From Homalodisca vitripennis (Eukaryota > Arthropoda > Insecta > Hemiptera > Cicadellidae), in NCBI RefSeq assembly GCF_021130785.1, contig NW_025777453.1, forward strand, positions 32,334-96,333: a stretch of DNA of 64,000 nt, read 5' to 3'. The notes beneath the pieces are model-generated. The model did not search any database and was not told the DNA's origin. It worked only from the letters and a program-made list of their open reading frames with translations. A program made the position numbers and the translations under genes. This document shows positions 36,204 to 51,079 of the stretch, piece after piece. Position 1 is the stretch's first letter. Each line of letters starts with the position of its first letter.

Positions 36204-39200
36204 TTATTTCCTGTGTAAACACTGTTTTAGGACAGCAGAACCGTAAGATTAGTTATATAAAGTACTATTTAATTTTTTTATCCATCTTGTGAAATTATAT
36301 AGAATATTTAATAGTAACAATAATTTAAAACATTTCCGCATCTACTGCTTAGCACACATTAAGAAAATATCTAGGTAATAACATCAAACGTAGCATAAAA
36401 AAAAAAATAATTTTGTCCCCTTGTCTTCCCTATCTATTCTGTTGGTCCGTATATCACAGCAATATCTAATTAATACTTACAAATTTCAAAATAGTAAACA
36501 TTTCATCAGAAATTTTATAATTCCACCCGGGCCAAATGTACCATATAACAATGTTGTGCGAATATTTAATTAGAATACAGATAATATATTTTATAAATTA
36601 GGATGTAAATTAATACATAATACAAAGATTTTTAATAAATAATGTTAACAAATAAAAATTACGAGATGAAATAAAATGGTACTAAAATACTAAGTTGCTA
36701 CTTAAGTTTAGAGGAATATTTGCTTGTGCAAACTAAGATACTGACGGTCGCAGGTGAACGTGACAGACTGTAATTTGACTCAAAACAATGTCAATCTTAA
36801 CGACGTTCAGTCTACCAAATCTTATTCCGCACCTTGCGTCGAACATGTTGTATTGAACAGTGAACACACAACTCTTATTCTATCAATCATATAATTTGAA
36901 ATCAAACATATGGCCGGTGTTAACAAAATAGGCCTCATACGAAAGGCTCAAGTCAAGAAAACGTAATTTTGCATAGTTCTTTTTAATTAAAACTTCATGT
37001 TTTCGGTGATAAAAAGAGATTTTATATATTACAATTTCAACGGTTTCAGTTATACATTTTGAAACGGTAACAATATCTAAAATTATTTACTTGGTTAAAT
37101 TTAGTACCACTTGCATCATTTAAAATAAAAGGGTATAAACTCTTTAAAATGCAAATAAAATATGTCTGGACTGAAGACGAGTGATTTTCAGATTGTTAAA
37201 TTAATCCTTCAGCCGTATATTGAATAATCAATACCAGTTTCGTAATATAAAAATCATTATATTTATATCCATAGAATCATGTTTAATAACTCTTAAATGC
37301 TGAATATAGCAAGCAACATTGCTTCAATAGGAATTTAATGTTCCTTCCAATAAGTACGTTTCTTGGAATATTTCTATGAAGAGCAATGTGTTCCTTATCA
37401 CCTGCGGGGTAAATTGTAGTTATTTTTATAAATCTACATTTTATGTTCTTCCGTTATTCTATGTCGAGATTCAGATTCGTCTTACATGCACGTTTTCTGG
37501 CACCCAATACATTAGGGTGTATTACCTAATATATTTTTGTTAATCACAAACGTAAGCTAGCTTATGGTGATTAACAAAATTTCAATCCTTGTGGTGTAGG
37601 CAACTTAAGGACAGGTTGTGCGTATTACCTCGAATAAACGGGAGGTCATTCCGAAGCCAAAAACTAAAACTAACGGTTCCTAGTAATTATAAGGCAAGTC
37701 TAATAATTTTAGAAAAACCATAAGTCTGTCGGTCTATCTGCCTATGTACATGTGTTCCGCTGGATGAAAAAAATAGAGCTATAGACTTGAGATTGTAGAT
37801 ACTGATTCTACACAAGCAAAGTTGAGTTTGATGAGTGGAATCTCTATTTTTAAATAACTAACTTTAAACAAAGTAACTAAAAAAAGTATCACACCTTAAA
37901 CTTTCATACAGTTGAACTCAGGCTGTTGACAATTGGTTATTGCTATAATGGTTATCCACAAGATCATTGGAATAATTTTCTCTAACGTTTAGCCATGTCA
38001 ATATATTAACACCAGCATGATATGCTGTTCCTTATATAGAAAAAAGGCTTCATTTAAAAATATTTAGGCAATAAATTAAGTTTGCTCTTGAGATCTGATT
38101 CGGACATATACACAGACAGAAACGAAATGTTTGTGATTTTCTGGCTAAATTATTATCACGTATTTACTAATTGGTACGTTCTGCAATTAACACATAGGTA
38201 TAAAATAAGCTTAAATCCTCCAAAAGTACAAATGCACATTTATATTAGGGATGAGAGGAGCACATGAAATTATCGTCCCTTCTGACTTAAAATAACTTTA
38301 GAAATATTTTGTAATTAGGTTCATGGTTGTCTGATAATAGTTTACTTATATTAGTTATACATCAAATTATATGAATGTTTTTCAGCTTTAGTGGATCTTT
38401 ATTGCTTTATGTTATATGTATGTAGTGTACAAACTTTAAATCGTATTCTTACTTAAATCAGCTACAAATATTAACAAGTATTATTTTTCTCATAGTTTAT
38501 GTTCATTATTTCAATGATCAAACTTTTATCAGTTTGCACAAGATTTTAAGTACAACTTCAGTTTTTTTTCTCAATAATAGAAAAAACATCAATATATTAG
38601 TAAAATGTTACATTTTAACATAAATGTAGATAATATTTGACACATAAAGCTATTAATATACTAATGCAATGTTGAGGTTGTATTTGTCAATGAATAAGCT
38701 GAAATGTAATTATTGTAATTGGCGTAAAAAAGTAACGTAAAACATGTTTTATACAAATAACAATTTAATATTGCAGTAACTTGTGAATAATTAACTCTAA
38801 ATAAAATTATTTATTTAATTACTATTAGATTTTATATAGTTTTGTTTGGATTTGCTTAGGAACAGCGTAGCTAAGTGCAATTTTCATGTAGACAATAGAG
38901 ATTTTCATCATCATTAACTGAAGTCTTGTAAGTCATTAACAACTATAATTAGCAGCAGAGCTTAAACTGATTTCCTCAGTATTTCAGACGACTGTTGTTT
39001 ACTTAAGAACATATTGTTTGCTGACTTTGCCTTTAGATGTTTATTTCAATTAAATAATATTAAAAAACATCCGTTGATTTCTAATTGTTCGTAATATTTT
39101 ATAAGTTTAGCACACATACGAAATAGAGAAAGGCCAATAGCTTGCGCTTGTTCTATGTGAGTGTGTGCTGGCTATCGTCATAGTACAAACTGTGATAATA

Positions 39201-42200
39201 TTCAAAAACCGTAATCACCAATATTAATTCAAACTGCCAATATTGTTATGTTTTGGATGTCCCTTATGAAGCAATAAACTAAAGACATAATATAAGTTTA
39301 TTTTGATACTGATACCTTTTTACTAAACCAAGATTCCGGAAGAAGCAAGTGTTTATCGTAAGGAAAAATAAATTAGCTTATGGAGTTCTTCCTAAATATA
39401 TGAGGTTAGGGCATTTTTCGACATTTGCTCTATCTAAAACTTTGTTGGTTTGTATCTTAGTAAGAGTGCCTGCATATTTAATAGTACCTGGTCTTCCATC
39501 ACATAATTTTGTTAAAATATTGGTATCCAAGTTATTGCTAAACTAATGTTATCCCTAACCAATGTTAACTGTCCTGACACCATAAAGTAGACGATAACTT
39601 TCTACAAATATTGACGAGTTAAAAAAATGTATTTAGAGTATAATCAAGAACAAATAATGCACATACAATGTTCAATACACCATACTTAATGCATTATGTA
39701 TATATGTATATGAACATATATATAACACATATCACAATAATATTAAAAGTTGAGAGTATGTGTTCTATAACTAAAGTTCTACAATACTAAAAAAATTGTT
39801 TATATATAACAGTAAAATTTTTATATATGTTTTAATAATAATCTGACTCAATAATAACGCAAATTTTTTATTATATCAAATTTATATTTTTTTTTTTTGT
39901 TTGGACCGTCATATTTTAAATTACAATTATAAAAACATTTTAAAAACATTATATACCCAATTGGATACATTGCTTCCAGGCTTAACTCCTTTAGAGACAC
40001 AGTTATTTGTCAAATGTATTACCCATTTATAACGCCAATAATAGCTAACTGGTTCAAAAGATCATAAAATAATAAATATAATATTCTACGATATATATAA
40101 AATAATTTTACTGGCTAAAATATTAACATTAACTAAACCCTATATTATAGAATAAAACATAATTCCATAATAATATATTATCATATAACAATATAATATA
40201 ATAATACGTTAATATATATAATATATTACTATATTATCATATCTACTAAAATAAAGAGATGAAGAGAGAAGAGAGACACGTATCAGTGGAAATACCATAT
40301 CAATCAGTTGGTCCATTACGATTAAAATTTAGTCTTCTCTATTTTACATTGTGCTCTGTCATACAAGTAATAATAAAACAATAATTGCGATAACTAATTC
40401 AGAAATTCGACTTTTATTATAAAAACTTTATTTAGGGACTTATACCTTGATTTTCCCAACCATAGCTACTCGTAACACCAATACACCATTTTACCATCGC
40501 TCAGATAAATTGTAACAAGTGGCATTGACCATTATCTATGTTGATGTTGTTTATTGAAGTTTCCTGCAAAATTAGAAGTCCGTTCTTCTCGAGAAATCGA
40601 GCGGGAAGGCTGAGAAACAAACATACAGAAATAAATTCTGTACAGGCTTTACTATCACTCAAGCAAAATAATATTCCATACAGGCTGTTGACAGAAAAGG
40701 TGATGGAGAAGAACTGGTTGAATTTAAATATTTATATCAGTTCTGTAAACGTCTTGAATCACCATAATATGATGGGATTTGTGTTGATTTCCGCTTGGTT
40801 TCCAAGCTTCACAACGGTTGGTTAAGAGATCAATCTCCGAGATGTCAGAACTTTTCGTCACTGCTCTACTGGACTGACCTGTCTTGAATTCTTATTTATA
40901 TAATCTGTCTAAATAATAAAGCAAATTTATTATTAGATCGTTATTATTTTTGTTTAGACCGTCAAAAATTAATGGTAAATAATCGAGTTAACGATGATGT
41001 CTCAAAATCTCACTTTTTGTAAATGGAGTTTGTTTTGATAATTTTTTGTGCGTAAATTCTGAAATATAGGATTGTTTACACGGTCAGATTTCTCTATCCA
41101 TCCTTAAAACGTGATAAAACTTGCATCTCCTAGTGTTGCCCTTCAGTAGTGCGTTAATTGTATTTTTCATTTTTATATGCAATTTTAGTGAGAAATCCTG
41201 ATAAGGACAATCAACCTGATGGTTAATTATCAAAGTAAGGTTGCATAAAACCACTATTAAGAACAATGATATCTTAAGTATATTATGTTACTGGAATATA
41301 AATGGTGCGGATACTCATGAAAAAGAGATTTTTAAGTTTTTTTATTTATCTTTACATGGACTGGTTTAAGATGATAAAATATATAAAACATTAAAGGACT
41401 CATTAGGAAATAGTATGAAACGTTAAAAAAGGGTTTTCAGAATCTACGAAATTCTAGGTATTCGTAAATAGAACTCCCATTACATTGTTAATTGGAACTT
41501 TTATATACGAGGTAATTATTGGCGATATGACGGTTAATGCATAGATAAAATTACGTCACTCATAACTACCCGTGTACACAATTTGTGGCGTAATGCGAAT
41601 TTAAGTGACATCAACATAAGTATACCTAATAGAGCAAACTAGCTAAAATGAATATCTTCAATTTATAAAATAATATTTTTATAAAGTTGGTTGTAGAAAA
41701 TTTAATGAATTGATTAATGAAATATGCAATGTGGATAAAAGAACGCCACAAAAGTAAATATTATGTTAGTATAACTGTATATTAGTGAATTTTCTTACCG
41801 TAAAAATTGAATTTAATAAAAAAAAACTGACAAATTCAAGTGTTTAAAGTAAATAAAATACATTCACTGGTTTTTGTTCAAACGGTATGTTTATACAACA
41901 TTAAGGTAAAATTATCAAATTTATCTTTGATCTTCATCCAGTGAATTACCACACGTTATTTTATATTTGTAGGTGGTTTCTTGTTTAAGTTCTCTGGGAT
42001 ATTTACTGATATTAGTGTGCTGGGTGTACACATAGCAAATATTTATTTTAATAATATGATAATATTAGCACTTGAGATAATATTAGCATGATAAGTCAGC
42101 ATGTAAACATATATATATATATATTTCCCGGTGAAGAAAAATATACATACTTAGCATAATATATTAACATGTACAATTCTTTGCGTTCTAAGATCGAACT

Positions 42201-42451
42201 GGCAGCAAGCTCACATTTTACTATAGCTGAAAGCTCGGGTGTAATAAAGTTGGTTTGTTGTGAAATATTTAAGTTTAATATTACTCGATTAACATATAAA
42301 TTGAATCGTCTAAGAGCAAACGTTGGAAATGCAAATATAATCTGTTCCTCTAGTCTGATTCACATTATTTTATAAACATTCGTCTTACGAATAGAGATAA
42401 TCAAAACTAAACAACCATTTTAATACACTTACATGGATGGTGTCTCAAATT
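36204..42451. other. Unique AT-rich stretch, no gene seen
   Basis: No recognisable domain in any open frame. The longest (95 codons, 40538-40825, plus) and another at 39349-39546 have no motif I can name. A stem-loop with 13-bp perfect arms (ttttgttaatcac / gtgattaacaaaa) is at 37535-37579 and contains an inner aagctagctt dyad. 39650-40260 is extremely AT-rich. Confidence 0.5.
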
Positions 42452-42467
42452 CACACACTCACCACAC

Positions 42468-42503
<36 letters not shown>

Positions 42504-42546
42504 TACATATATAAATATATGGGTGTGTGAGTGTGTGTGTGTGTGT
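42452..42546. repeat. Compound microsatellite forming a hairpin
   Basis: An (AC)-rich tract with cacacccata, then (TA)n at 42470-42500, then atatgggtgtgtgag and (GT)n. The two flanks are complementary, so the whole folds into a long hairpin. It lies directly beyond the 3' poly-A end of the R1-like fragment. Confidence 0.85.
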
Positions 42547-42548
42547 TT

Positions 42549-43262
42549 TTTTTTATAGAGGTACGAAAAAGATCTTTCAAAGACACCACCATCGCTAAAC
42601 TCCACCGCCCATCTTACGGCAGATATACGATGTCGGTAGTGTGGGATTCCTACCTACTAAAAACCATTCCTCTCCCCTCTCCCCGTAGATGGTACGGAGA
42701 GGACTGATTTGGAACCGCGTTAGCATTACTTCAATCCAGTGCGTGCTGCGTCTCACGACGCCTACTCCTGGCTACTGATCCCTTTCTGCAATTTTGTCTT
42801 TTAGAAGCTGCTGCGCGTAGGCTGCCACGGCTGACTAGTTTTCCTCTTTTGCAATCATATAGGTCACCAGGCTTGAGGGGGACAGCCTGGTGCCTATGAT
42901 CTCTTCGATGCTGCTCCTATAGTCCTTCCACCGAACTCACTCGAAGAACGTGGTGTTCGGCATCGTCGATCTTGTCTGGGCAGTATTTACAAGTTTGCGT
43001 GATGCACAAACCCATCTTAAAAAGGTAGGCATTAAACTGTCCGTGTCCCGTCAGTAGCTGGGTCAGGAAGAAATCCGTATCCCCGTGTTTTCAAGAGATC
43101 CAGACATTGATGTTAGGAATCAGGCGCTCCGTCCATCTGCCCGTCTCCCCCAGCGTCCATCTGTCCTGCCACTCACGTAGCGTTTCCTTTTTTGCTGCCG
43201 TTCTTGCCTCCTCAGAGTTGTCACCATTTACTTTGGCGTCTACTCACTCTTGGCGTTTACTA
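42549..43262 (-). mobile_element. R1-like LINE 3' fragment
   Basis: On the minus strand this translates to the C-terminal end of an R1-clade ORF2: SEEARTAAKKETLREWQDRW, then GRWTERLIPNI, DFFLTQLLTGHGQFNAYLF, and a zinc-knuckle-like CKYCPDKIDDAEHHV. One in-frame TGA lies before KHGDTDFF. It ends 3' with WFLVGRNPTLPTSY-type sequence and a short poly-A (T-run at about 42547-42554). The RT and endonuclease are absent. GC content is far above the surroundings. Its 5' end falls exactly at the inner breakpoint of the right outer arm, sharing agagccag with the left arm. Confidence 0.88.
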
Positions 43263-44191
43263 CTGGCTCTAAAAATATCTAGCAATTTCCAAACTTCATG
43301 TTTGTTTTTTTTGTGTATATGGCAATGATTTGTTTTTCACAGTTATCCATTTATTACGAGTATATAATTGTTTGTTATTTCAAACATACATCATAAAATC
43401 CAATTGCTTAAAAATAAACTCTTCCAATAGTGAAATATATCTGAAATAGATAAGGTTGTACTATTTGATTATATTTAGTCAGAAAAAATTACAAAGAAGA
43501 AGGTTAAATTATATAAAAAAATCATTGAAAGTTAAAAGGCTGCCCAACTTAGAAGTTTTAGTATTACAAAATGAAATATAGCAAGAACTTTTGAAAAACC
43601 ATTAGTGATTCTGAATAAACATGTAGATATAAAACATTACATAATTGAGGACACACTAAATTGGCAATATACTTTTAAATCTGCCAATACTGAAGTGAAC
43701 TTACCTATGCAGAGGGCTAAAGTGTCAAATAATAAGCTGGAATAGGAATAAGTATATATCGATGAAAAGAGATCATTGAAATACAAAATTACTTACGGAT
43801 AAGATAGTTATTGGTCCTTATTATAATAAATATGATATATATATTTTTTTTTCACGGTATAATTGTTTCATTTCCGAAAGATATATGGTCATTTATAGGA
43901 CGAAATTATGCTTAGGCTAAAACTCACAAACTGTAATATAACTCAACAGTGACATCGCTTTGAGCTTGACCAGTCGCATAGATTAAACTTACGTAATAAT
44001 TAGTTGTGGTCTTGCTGTGTTTAAAATTTGTCGTTTGGAGATCCTTAGTTATCATAAGTTATTAAGTATTCTTTTCTCTTGAATGAATTGAAGGTTGCAA
44101 TTTATTTCTGAAACCTTTTTAAATTTAAAAATTCCTTTCAGTTAAACATCAAATAACGGTATATTTATAATGAGGCAATATATATTATTTT

Positions 44192-44208
44192 TACACACAC
44201 ACACACAC

Positions 44209-44260
<52 letters not shown>
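44192..44260. repeat. (AC)n(TA)n compound microsatellite
   Basis: About 8 AC units followed by about 26 TA units, at the position matching the left-arm (GT)n. Confidence 0.95.
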
Positions 44261-44264
<4 letters not shown>

Positions 44265-47200
44265 ATAAACGTATAACTAATTCGTGTCGCATTTTTCCGT
44301 TATTGCTATAATTCGACAAAATAAGGTCCTACGGCTTAATCCTACGTATAAATAATGTACAGTACAAGGAAAAATATTCTGTAAATCTATTGACCGATCA
44401 TTTGTGATAATACATCTTGTTTAGTACTTTACTGATATCGTACTTCTTAAGTCTTGAGTTTATTATTGTGACTTATAATAGTGACCAAAAATAACATAGA
44501 CGTTGCAATATCAACTAAGACCGTGCAAAGGAAATTCCTTTGGTGGATATCGTTAAGACTGATGAGTCTTTAGAGTAGAATGCACCCATCGACTAATAAT
44601 TTCCAATCCCGTAATGTATACATAATTTGCTCTTATTGGGATTATGGCCATTTCACATTAGCAAAAAGAATGAAAAGCCAAAGGTCAGTAGATGGAAGAA
44701 ATGGAGATTATATCTCTCGTATGGTGGATTTATTTATTAGTTTCTATTTTAAACTCACACTCAAAACTGAATTTACTCAAAATGATATGAAATTTCTTTC
44801 AACGGTTATATAAGTTCTTAACAAAATATTTAAAACATTTTATACCAATGATTAAGTATAGGACAATCTGTAAATATGTATTATAAATATCATATTTAGT
44901 TACATTAGTCCTTTCCTTTTCATTAATATCTATTCACAAACACATGTGGAAGATAAGAATTATTTATTTCAGAGTAAAAGAGAATCATTTTCGACAGTGA
45001 GACAAACAGTCTGAAACTAATGGCAAAGTGTCTAGGGTAACAAAGAAAGAATAATGAGGTTGTAAAACAAAAGCTGTCCACCGCTTCTGTGGCAAAGCTA
45101 ATGTGTCATGCCATTAACTAATTATTGTAGATGTTATAAATTAACATACTAAGGCACTTTTAGTATATTAACACAATTATGAAATAAATACCACACGAGA
45201 AAAAAATCAAATATGGGCTATTATTATAGTCATGACTTTTAAAGTAAAACAGGGACACAATCGTATAAACAGAGTAATTTTGAGTAGTTAAAGAATAACA
45301 TGGTGGAGTTAGTATGAGCGTAGATGGTTATTGGTTGAATAAAATAAGCAATAAATTTCTACTGCAATAGGAATATCGTAAATTATTTTTAATAATAGTT
45401 TTATAAATATTCACCTCAATTAAAATTTGGAAAAGTGAATAAACAATAAAAAATTACGAGCATGTTTATGAATAAAAACTAATTAAAATACCAAAATTAC
45501 AATGAGTCAAAGATTCAACGAAGACATTTGAAACACTCTGTGGTTCTTTTAACGTAGACAATAAATCTCCTCGCGTATCGATTCAGATACTTTATTGCCT
45601 CTTCGCAGTTGCCCAACTTGCTAACAAATGCTCTTGACTGGTCCAGAACTTTAAAATAAAGCATATCGGCAGAATAAATTCTTAATTTGAGTTTCAGAAT
45701 GACAGTGGCTTCATGGAGCCATAAATAGTCATACTTCTGGCTTTTGGAAAACTATATTATGCGTTGTTTGGCTATTGTCCAGTACCCAATGTATTGTTAT
45801 TGACTGCTTTGCAGAGATCCTATTGTGATAATGATGGAAAATTTACCATGGACCTTACAACCGACAGATTAAGCTAACACTTTTTACTCAATAACAGAGG
45901 AGTTCAGGTTATAAATTGGTAGAATCAGCAGTTTTTCTTTTCAAATAATATGTCATAAAAACTGATCACAGATATTTTACAAGTCTTCCGTGAAGCCTCG
46001 AAAGTGAAGGTGGTTATTTGATTATTTCCACTAGTTGCTGTAAGTATCTTAAGCAGACATTAAAGTTATTTTATAACCAGATGCAATGAACTTGATTGAA
46101 GGTAACGGTATAACACTTTCATAGTTTGTGTATAAAATAAGTTGTGGATATGACACGTTTTAATAATAATTTCATGTATAAATAATATTTAAATCACAAG
46201 TAATTTTCTTGTTATACTTAAAATATATAATAATATATATATATTATAAAAAATTATGTCCATTTTAGAATTGCTACCTCGTATACTTATAAGTTTTTAT
46301 ATTGTTTCTGATATTTTCCTGTCAGCATGAATACATTAAAGCATTACAAATATTCTACTTTTAACATTTTTAGAGGTATACAAAATGTGTTTCCTTTTTT
46401 TTCTTCAGGGAATGCATCTTTAATGCCTGTTATAAATTAAAATAAAAACAGGACGCACATATGTTTATGCATGATATACATTCCAGCGACTGTTATTGTA
46501 TGAACGTACTGTCTTGTGCAACAGTACGATATGTCCTTTTCTCCCGTAATAACTTTCGATATAGATTCCAGTTATCTCACTGAATTTGATACTGAAGTAT
46601 TAAAAAGTCACTTTGAGCTTATGTGAATGATCGTTTTGAATATCTATTTTAGTGAGACTGATTAATTTGAATCGAATATTTTATGCTTTCCCTTAGATTT
46701 TGTTTAGTGTTTTTCATGACAAATTCGTAAATATCTATGGTTTTCATCTTGGATTAATGGACCTTACAGGTTTGGAGGAATTGTTACAGAAATATATTGC
46801 CTGCTTAACCAAAATAATTTATTAAAATACAGTAGATTAACTACTCATATTTGCTATAAATAATAAAAAAGTCTGTTATTTATAAAGTAAACTTGATCTA
46901 AACTGGTGCATTGTCTTAATCAGACCAGTTTCAAAAAATAATTGCACAGCCTTATAGGAATACGCACTCACAGATGGACTTTTAAAGAGAACCAACATTT
47001 GTGCTCGTCACAAATGTTGGTTCAGTATTGCTTTATTTACAAAATACATATTAAAAATAAAAATGTAGCCGGAAATATATTTAAATTTAGATTTATAAGT
47101 GGTCTTTAAGTATTGACATAACTTATATAACAATTTGGTTTCAAGAACTTGAAGTCAGTTAAAGGCATTCATTAAGTGTTTGCTTCAACTAAAATAACAA

Positions 47201-48818
47201 ACTATACTCTTACTTGAAGTGTACTTCTATGATTAATTTTGTTTCTGTTGTTGTTAGTAAGTAGAGTATTGACTGAGAACACTTTAATAAAAAAAACTCA
47301 ATAGTATTTTAGCAGTGAGTTATTGTAATATACTTGCCTCCCGCAGATTTTCCAAGGTTTAATCTCATGATACTAATACTATAAAATTGTAGATGGTCTT
47401 GTTAGTTCGTTACTAATCATCCATAAACATTGATAATCACAGAAAATGATGTTCAGCTATATAAAATTTTGTGCAGGATCTGCTATAATATTCATAAACA
47501 GATATATACACTAAAATAATTTATATCGAGAAAGTTGAGAGTTAAGATATAAGCTACCTAAAAGTCAACTCTCCAAGCCTTAGGTTTTATTTGAGATATA
47601 CACGTTTACGCCATTTCCGATGCGACCTCAGCACAGTCCATTTCCAACATATTCCCCTGCGTACTGTTTCTGATATTTTTCCATATTTTTGTGGACTTTT
47701 AGTTACTTCTCTTCCCATCATATTTTACGTGTTTAAGGCTTGATGTGTCAATAAAAAACGAACATGTCGCAAGATTTCCTCAACAATCAGTATCTAGTAA
47801 AATGGATTGGGATAAATATCAAATTGTTACGCCAATTAACACTTGCAGCATACAAATTTACGTAAAACCACAACATTATGTAAATTGTATATAATAGGCT
47901 TCGCATTGAATTGTTCCAAATAGTATTAATATAAGACATTTATAAATTACTATTTTAAACATTACTTTCATAATGTTGTATTATGATGTGTTTTGTTATA
48001 TTTATAGAAAGGCATATAATTATTTTTGCAGATGCAACGTTGTTTTTTATTTCATAATACGGGGTTTGTTGGCAAAATATTCTCAAATATTTCCAATAAA
48101 ATAAAACACTCGATAAACCTAGAAAAATTCTCACTTTTCGGTATCGCACTGTATGAGTAATGAAGAAGATAAACTGATTTTCACTTTTTAACTAAAATAT
48201 TAAACTATATTGTATTATTTATACTGGACAACCTCGCAAACACCCAAGGCAGTCCACAGTCATAATACAAATCGAATAAAGTAGAAATCATGTTACAATG
48301 AAATACGCATCATTATTGACGCATCAATGATGGTATCTTGAAAAATAATATATGGCTATCTTATGTTTAAAAAAATATGTACATTAAGTATTTATTTTCC
48401 AAATATACTTTCCTTTGCATCAAAAGAGTGTTCATGTATGATAATGTATTATAGCTTTTGGATATTACATGATTTTATTATAGTAATTAATATTTTACAA
48501 TTATGTCAAACTACTTGTATTTATATATTTCATGAAAGATATAGTCATTTCCAGAAAAAAAACGCAGCATAATTGGCGCAGATTAAGCGTAGGATGTTCA
48601 TTTTGTGGTTCATTTGCAAAATACTACTTGAACGTAAATGATGAACCCTGACTGGAATGCACCTCCACCGTTATGTATTAAAACATGTATGATATAACTG
48701 GTAATTGCAATAGCGTTTTATTAGCTTGACAAATTAAGTTTTAATTTATGCAGTTTTATTGTACACATATATAAATAACACGTCCTAAATAAATCTCCTC
48801 GGGAAGAAATGAGGTCTG

Positions 48819-48949
48819 AAGCTTTAGATCTGTAAAGGACAACACAGGTTCAAATTCTGTCTTGACCATTGTACCTTTTTTAGTGCCAACTATATATCCT
48901 CAAAAGGTCTTCTTAGGAGGCAGACGCACATGGGAGGGGGCAGATTAAG
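48819..48949. other. Hyper-conserved block between outer arms (right copy)
   Basis: Complement of 17944-18078 with one substitution and a 4-bp deletion. On this strand it contains ggttcaaattctgtc (B-box-like) downstream of gctttagatctgtaaag. Either a tRNA-derived repeat or a short functional element; no stable tRNA acceptor was found. Confidence 0.4.
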
Positions 48950-50831
48950 ATTTAAAATGCCATTAGTCTCTCCATGTGTTACTGAACACTACTAACAATA
49001 ACTAAAACATTAAAAATTAAAGTTAAAAACTCAGAATATTGTGTGGAAAAGAGATTTTCCATTAGAATTTTATTCTCTTAATTACATTTTTTGTTAGAGC
49101 AATTTATATTTAATTAAAAAACTATTAAATTTAACTTAATTCAGAATTGTCCGGGTAAGTCACCCGTATTAAATTGATGGCAGTATTACCTAAAATTCAC
49201 ATATTTTCAAATACTATTTAGTGGAAACACAGTGACGTATTAAGGTAGTCGTAGTTACTGTGACTATGAAGAACGATCTTACTGTAGAATCGAATTTGAA
49301 AAGCTGTAATGAAATAAAAGTAATCACCTCTTTCCTTGGTTAAGATAGAATTCGTTTAAATATATATTGTGGAACTGGTTGAGGCAATGAGAATTGTAAC
49401 TCATCTCTTCAGACGAACATGGCTCCAGATTCCAGGAGTCAAGTCTGTAACATCATCAGATTCCAAACGCTGCATTAAGAGAACGGTTACCTGGAAATTA
49501 AACTCAACATTCAGATAAAGAAAATTGAATTATACAAATAATAAGGTACGTACGTGGTTTGCTTGAACTGCTTAGATGGCATGATACTAGTGGTGAAAAG
49601 TAATATAGTACGAGGCACATCATTTTATAAAATAGTTGAATTAGTAGGTAATTCAAAATAATGAAGAGAAATTTTAGTTTTTAGACTGTTTAAACAAAAT
49701 GTTATGTATTAGTAAGCAAAAAATTGTAATTCATAAGATTTAAGTCACTTGTTAAGAATGGAGATTAAATACTCTCAAAAATTGCTAATTTGAACGTAAT
49801 AAAAGTGCAAAGTTCCCCCTTCCTAAATGATATAATCCAGTGATAATAACAAAAAGAATGCTAAAGTTTCGATAGTATAAATTAGAAGCATCTTAAAACA
49901 AGTAATATACCGCAGATTGTGACATTTTCCTGGTTACAGCTATAATTTTTTAAATTTAAAATTTTGTCGTATGATAAAATACTTTATAATTAATACTTTT
50001 TTACGTAAAATAACTATAAGAAGGTTTGTGAAAATATAACTAATTCCACGTTGTTTATCTGTCAGCTTTGTTTTATTTAAAGGTATGAATATAATATTTT
50101 ACTTTATTCAAAAGTAAAAACAGCTCTCTCATATTCCATTGTAGTAATAAAAAATTCTACAAGATATTGAATCCAAATAGGATCAAGTAATTTTTACATT
50201 AAAGTCAAACAAAATGTGTTATGGTATCATATTTAATACGAATAATTGGTTTATCAAGGCATTTGTGATTTTTTTTATGACTCAAATGAAGAGAAACAGA
50301 CAAGCTTAGGGATAATTCATTCAGTTTAGATCAAACCAATGCATTTAACAATGTAATGCAAAATGACAGTTACATTTCTATGCAAAAACGATATGATATT
50401 AAGCTTACTGTAAATATATATTAATATTCATGAATAACAAAATTTATTAATTTTGGATATTTTCATATATATTTGGATATATTTCACACCACACTTACAA
50501 TTAACAGACTGTTTTGTCACAGCACACTCTATTTCTCTTGTTGTTGTCTTGGTTTTTCTCTGTTAAAAAATTCTCCTTTTATATTTCAATTAAGTAATAG
50601 CTATGAACTCATAATTCAAAAAGTCAAAAAGCTTTTTTTCGTATTTGTAATTTATTTTTAACATAAAAGTGTGTTATATTCTATAAATAAAGTGATTTTT
50701 TTCAACAATTGCTCTTAAGACGACGGTAGCAAAATTAAAAACAACAATAAATATAGTTAACAGGTCGTAGCTCTAGTGTCAGAATTCAAATTGGATACAT
50801 AATTTTCTTAAGAAACATTGAATCACAAAAA

Positions 50832-50902
50832 GTACCTCTTGGACGCTAACCCGATCTCTCACTTGCCGGGTAAGTTTGTTCTAACACTGCTCCACAGGGA
50901 CC
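50832..50902 (-). repeat. tRNA-like element, degenerate tandem copy (right arm)
   Basis: A diverged copy of 51080-51151 within an extra unit of roughly 245 bp. It is followed, like its neighbour, by a shared ggccgtatctgtc-type segment (agccgtatctgtc in the other unit). The left arm has only one copy, so the duplication is right-specific or was lost on the left. Confidence 0.6.
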
Positions 50903-51079
50903 TAACTTTTTAAGATTCAATTATTTGGTATATGGCCGTATCTGTCGCATATGCGTTTAAATAACAAAACTAACATATGATTGGAAAAACCAAATATCTC
51001 TAAAAGATATTCATATTTAAAAAATGGCGTGTAGCCTAATTTAATTTTTATTTTAAATAAACATGGAATCAAAAAAGTC

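Noticed and set aside
40538..40825. 95-codon plus-strand frame in the unique region
   Set aside because: No recognisable motif, no splice or promoter context, and no counterpart elsewhere in the window.
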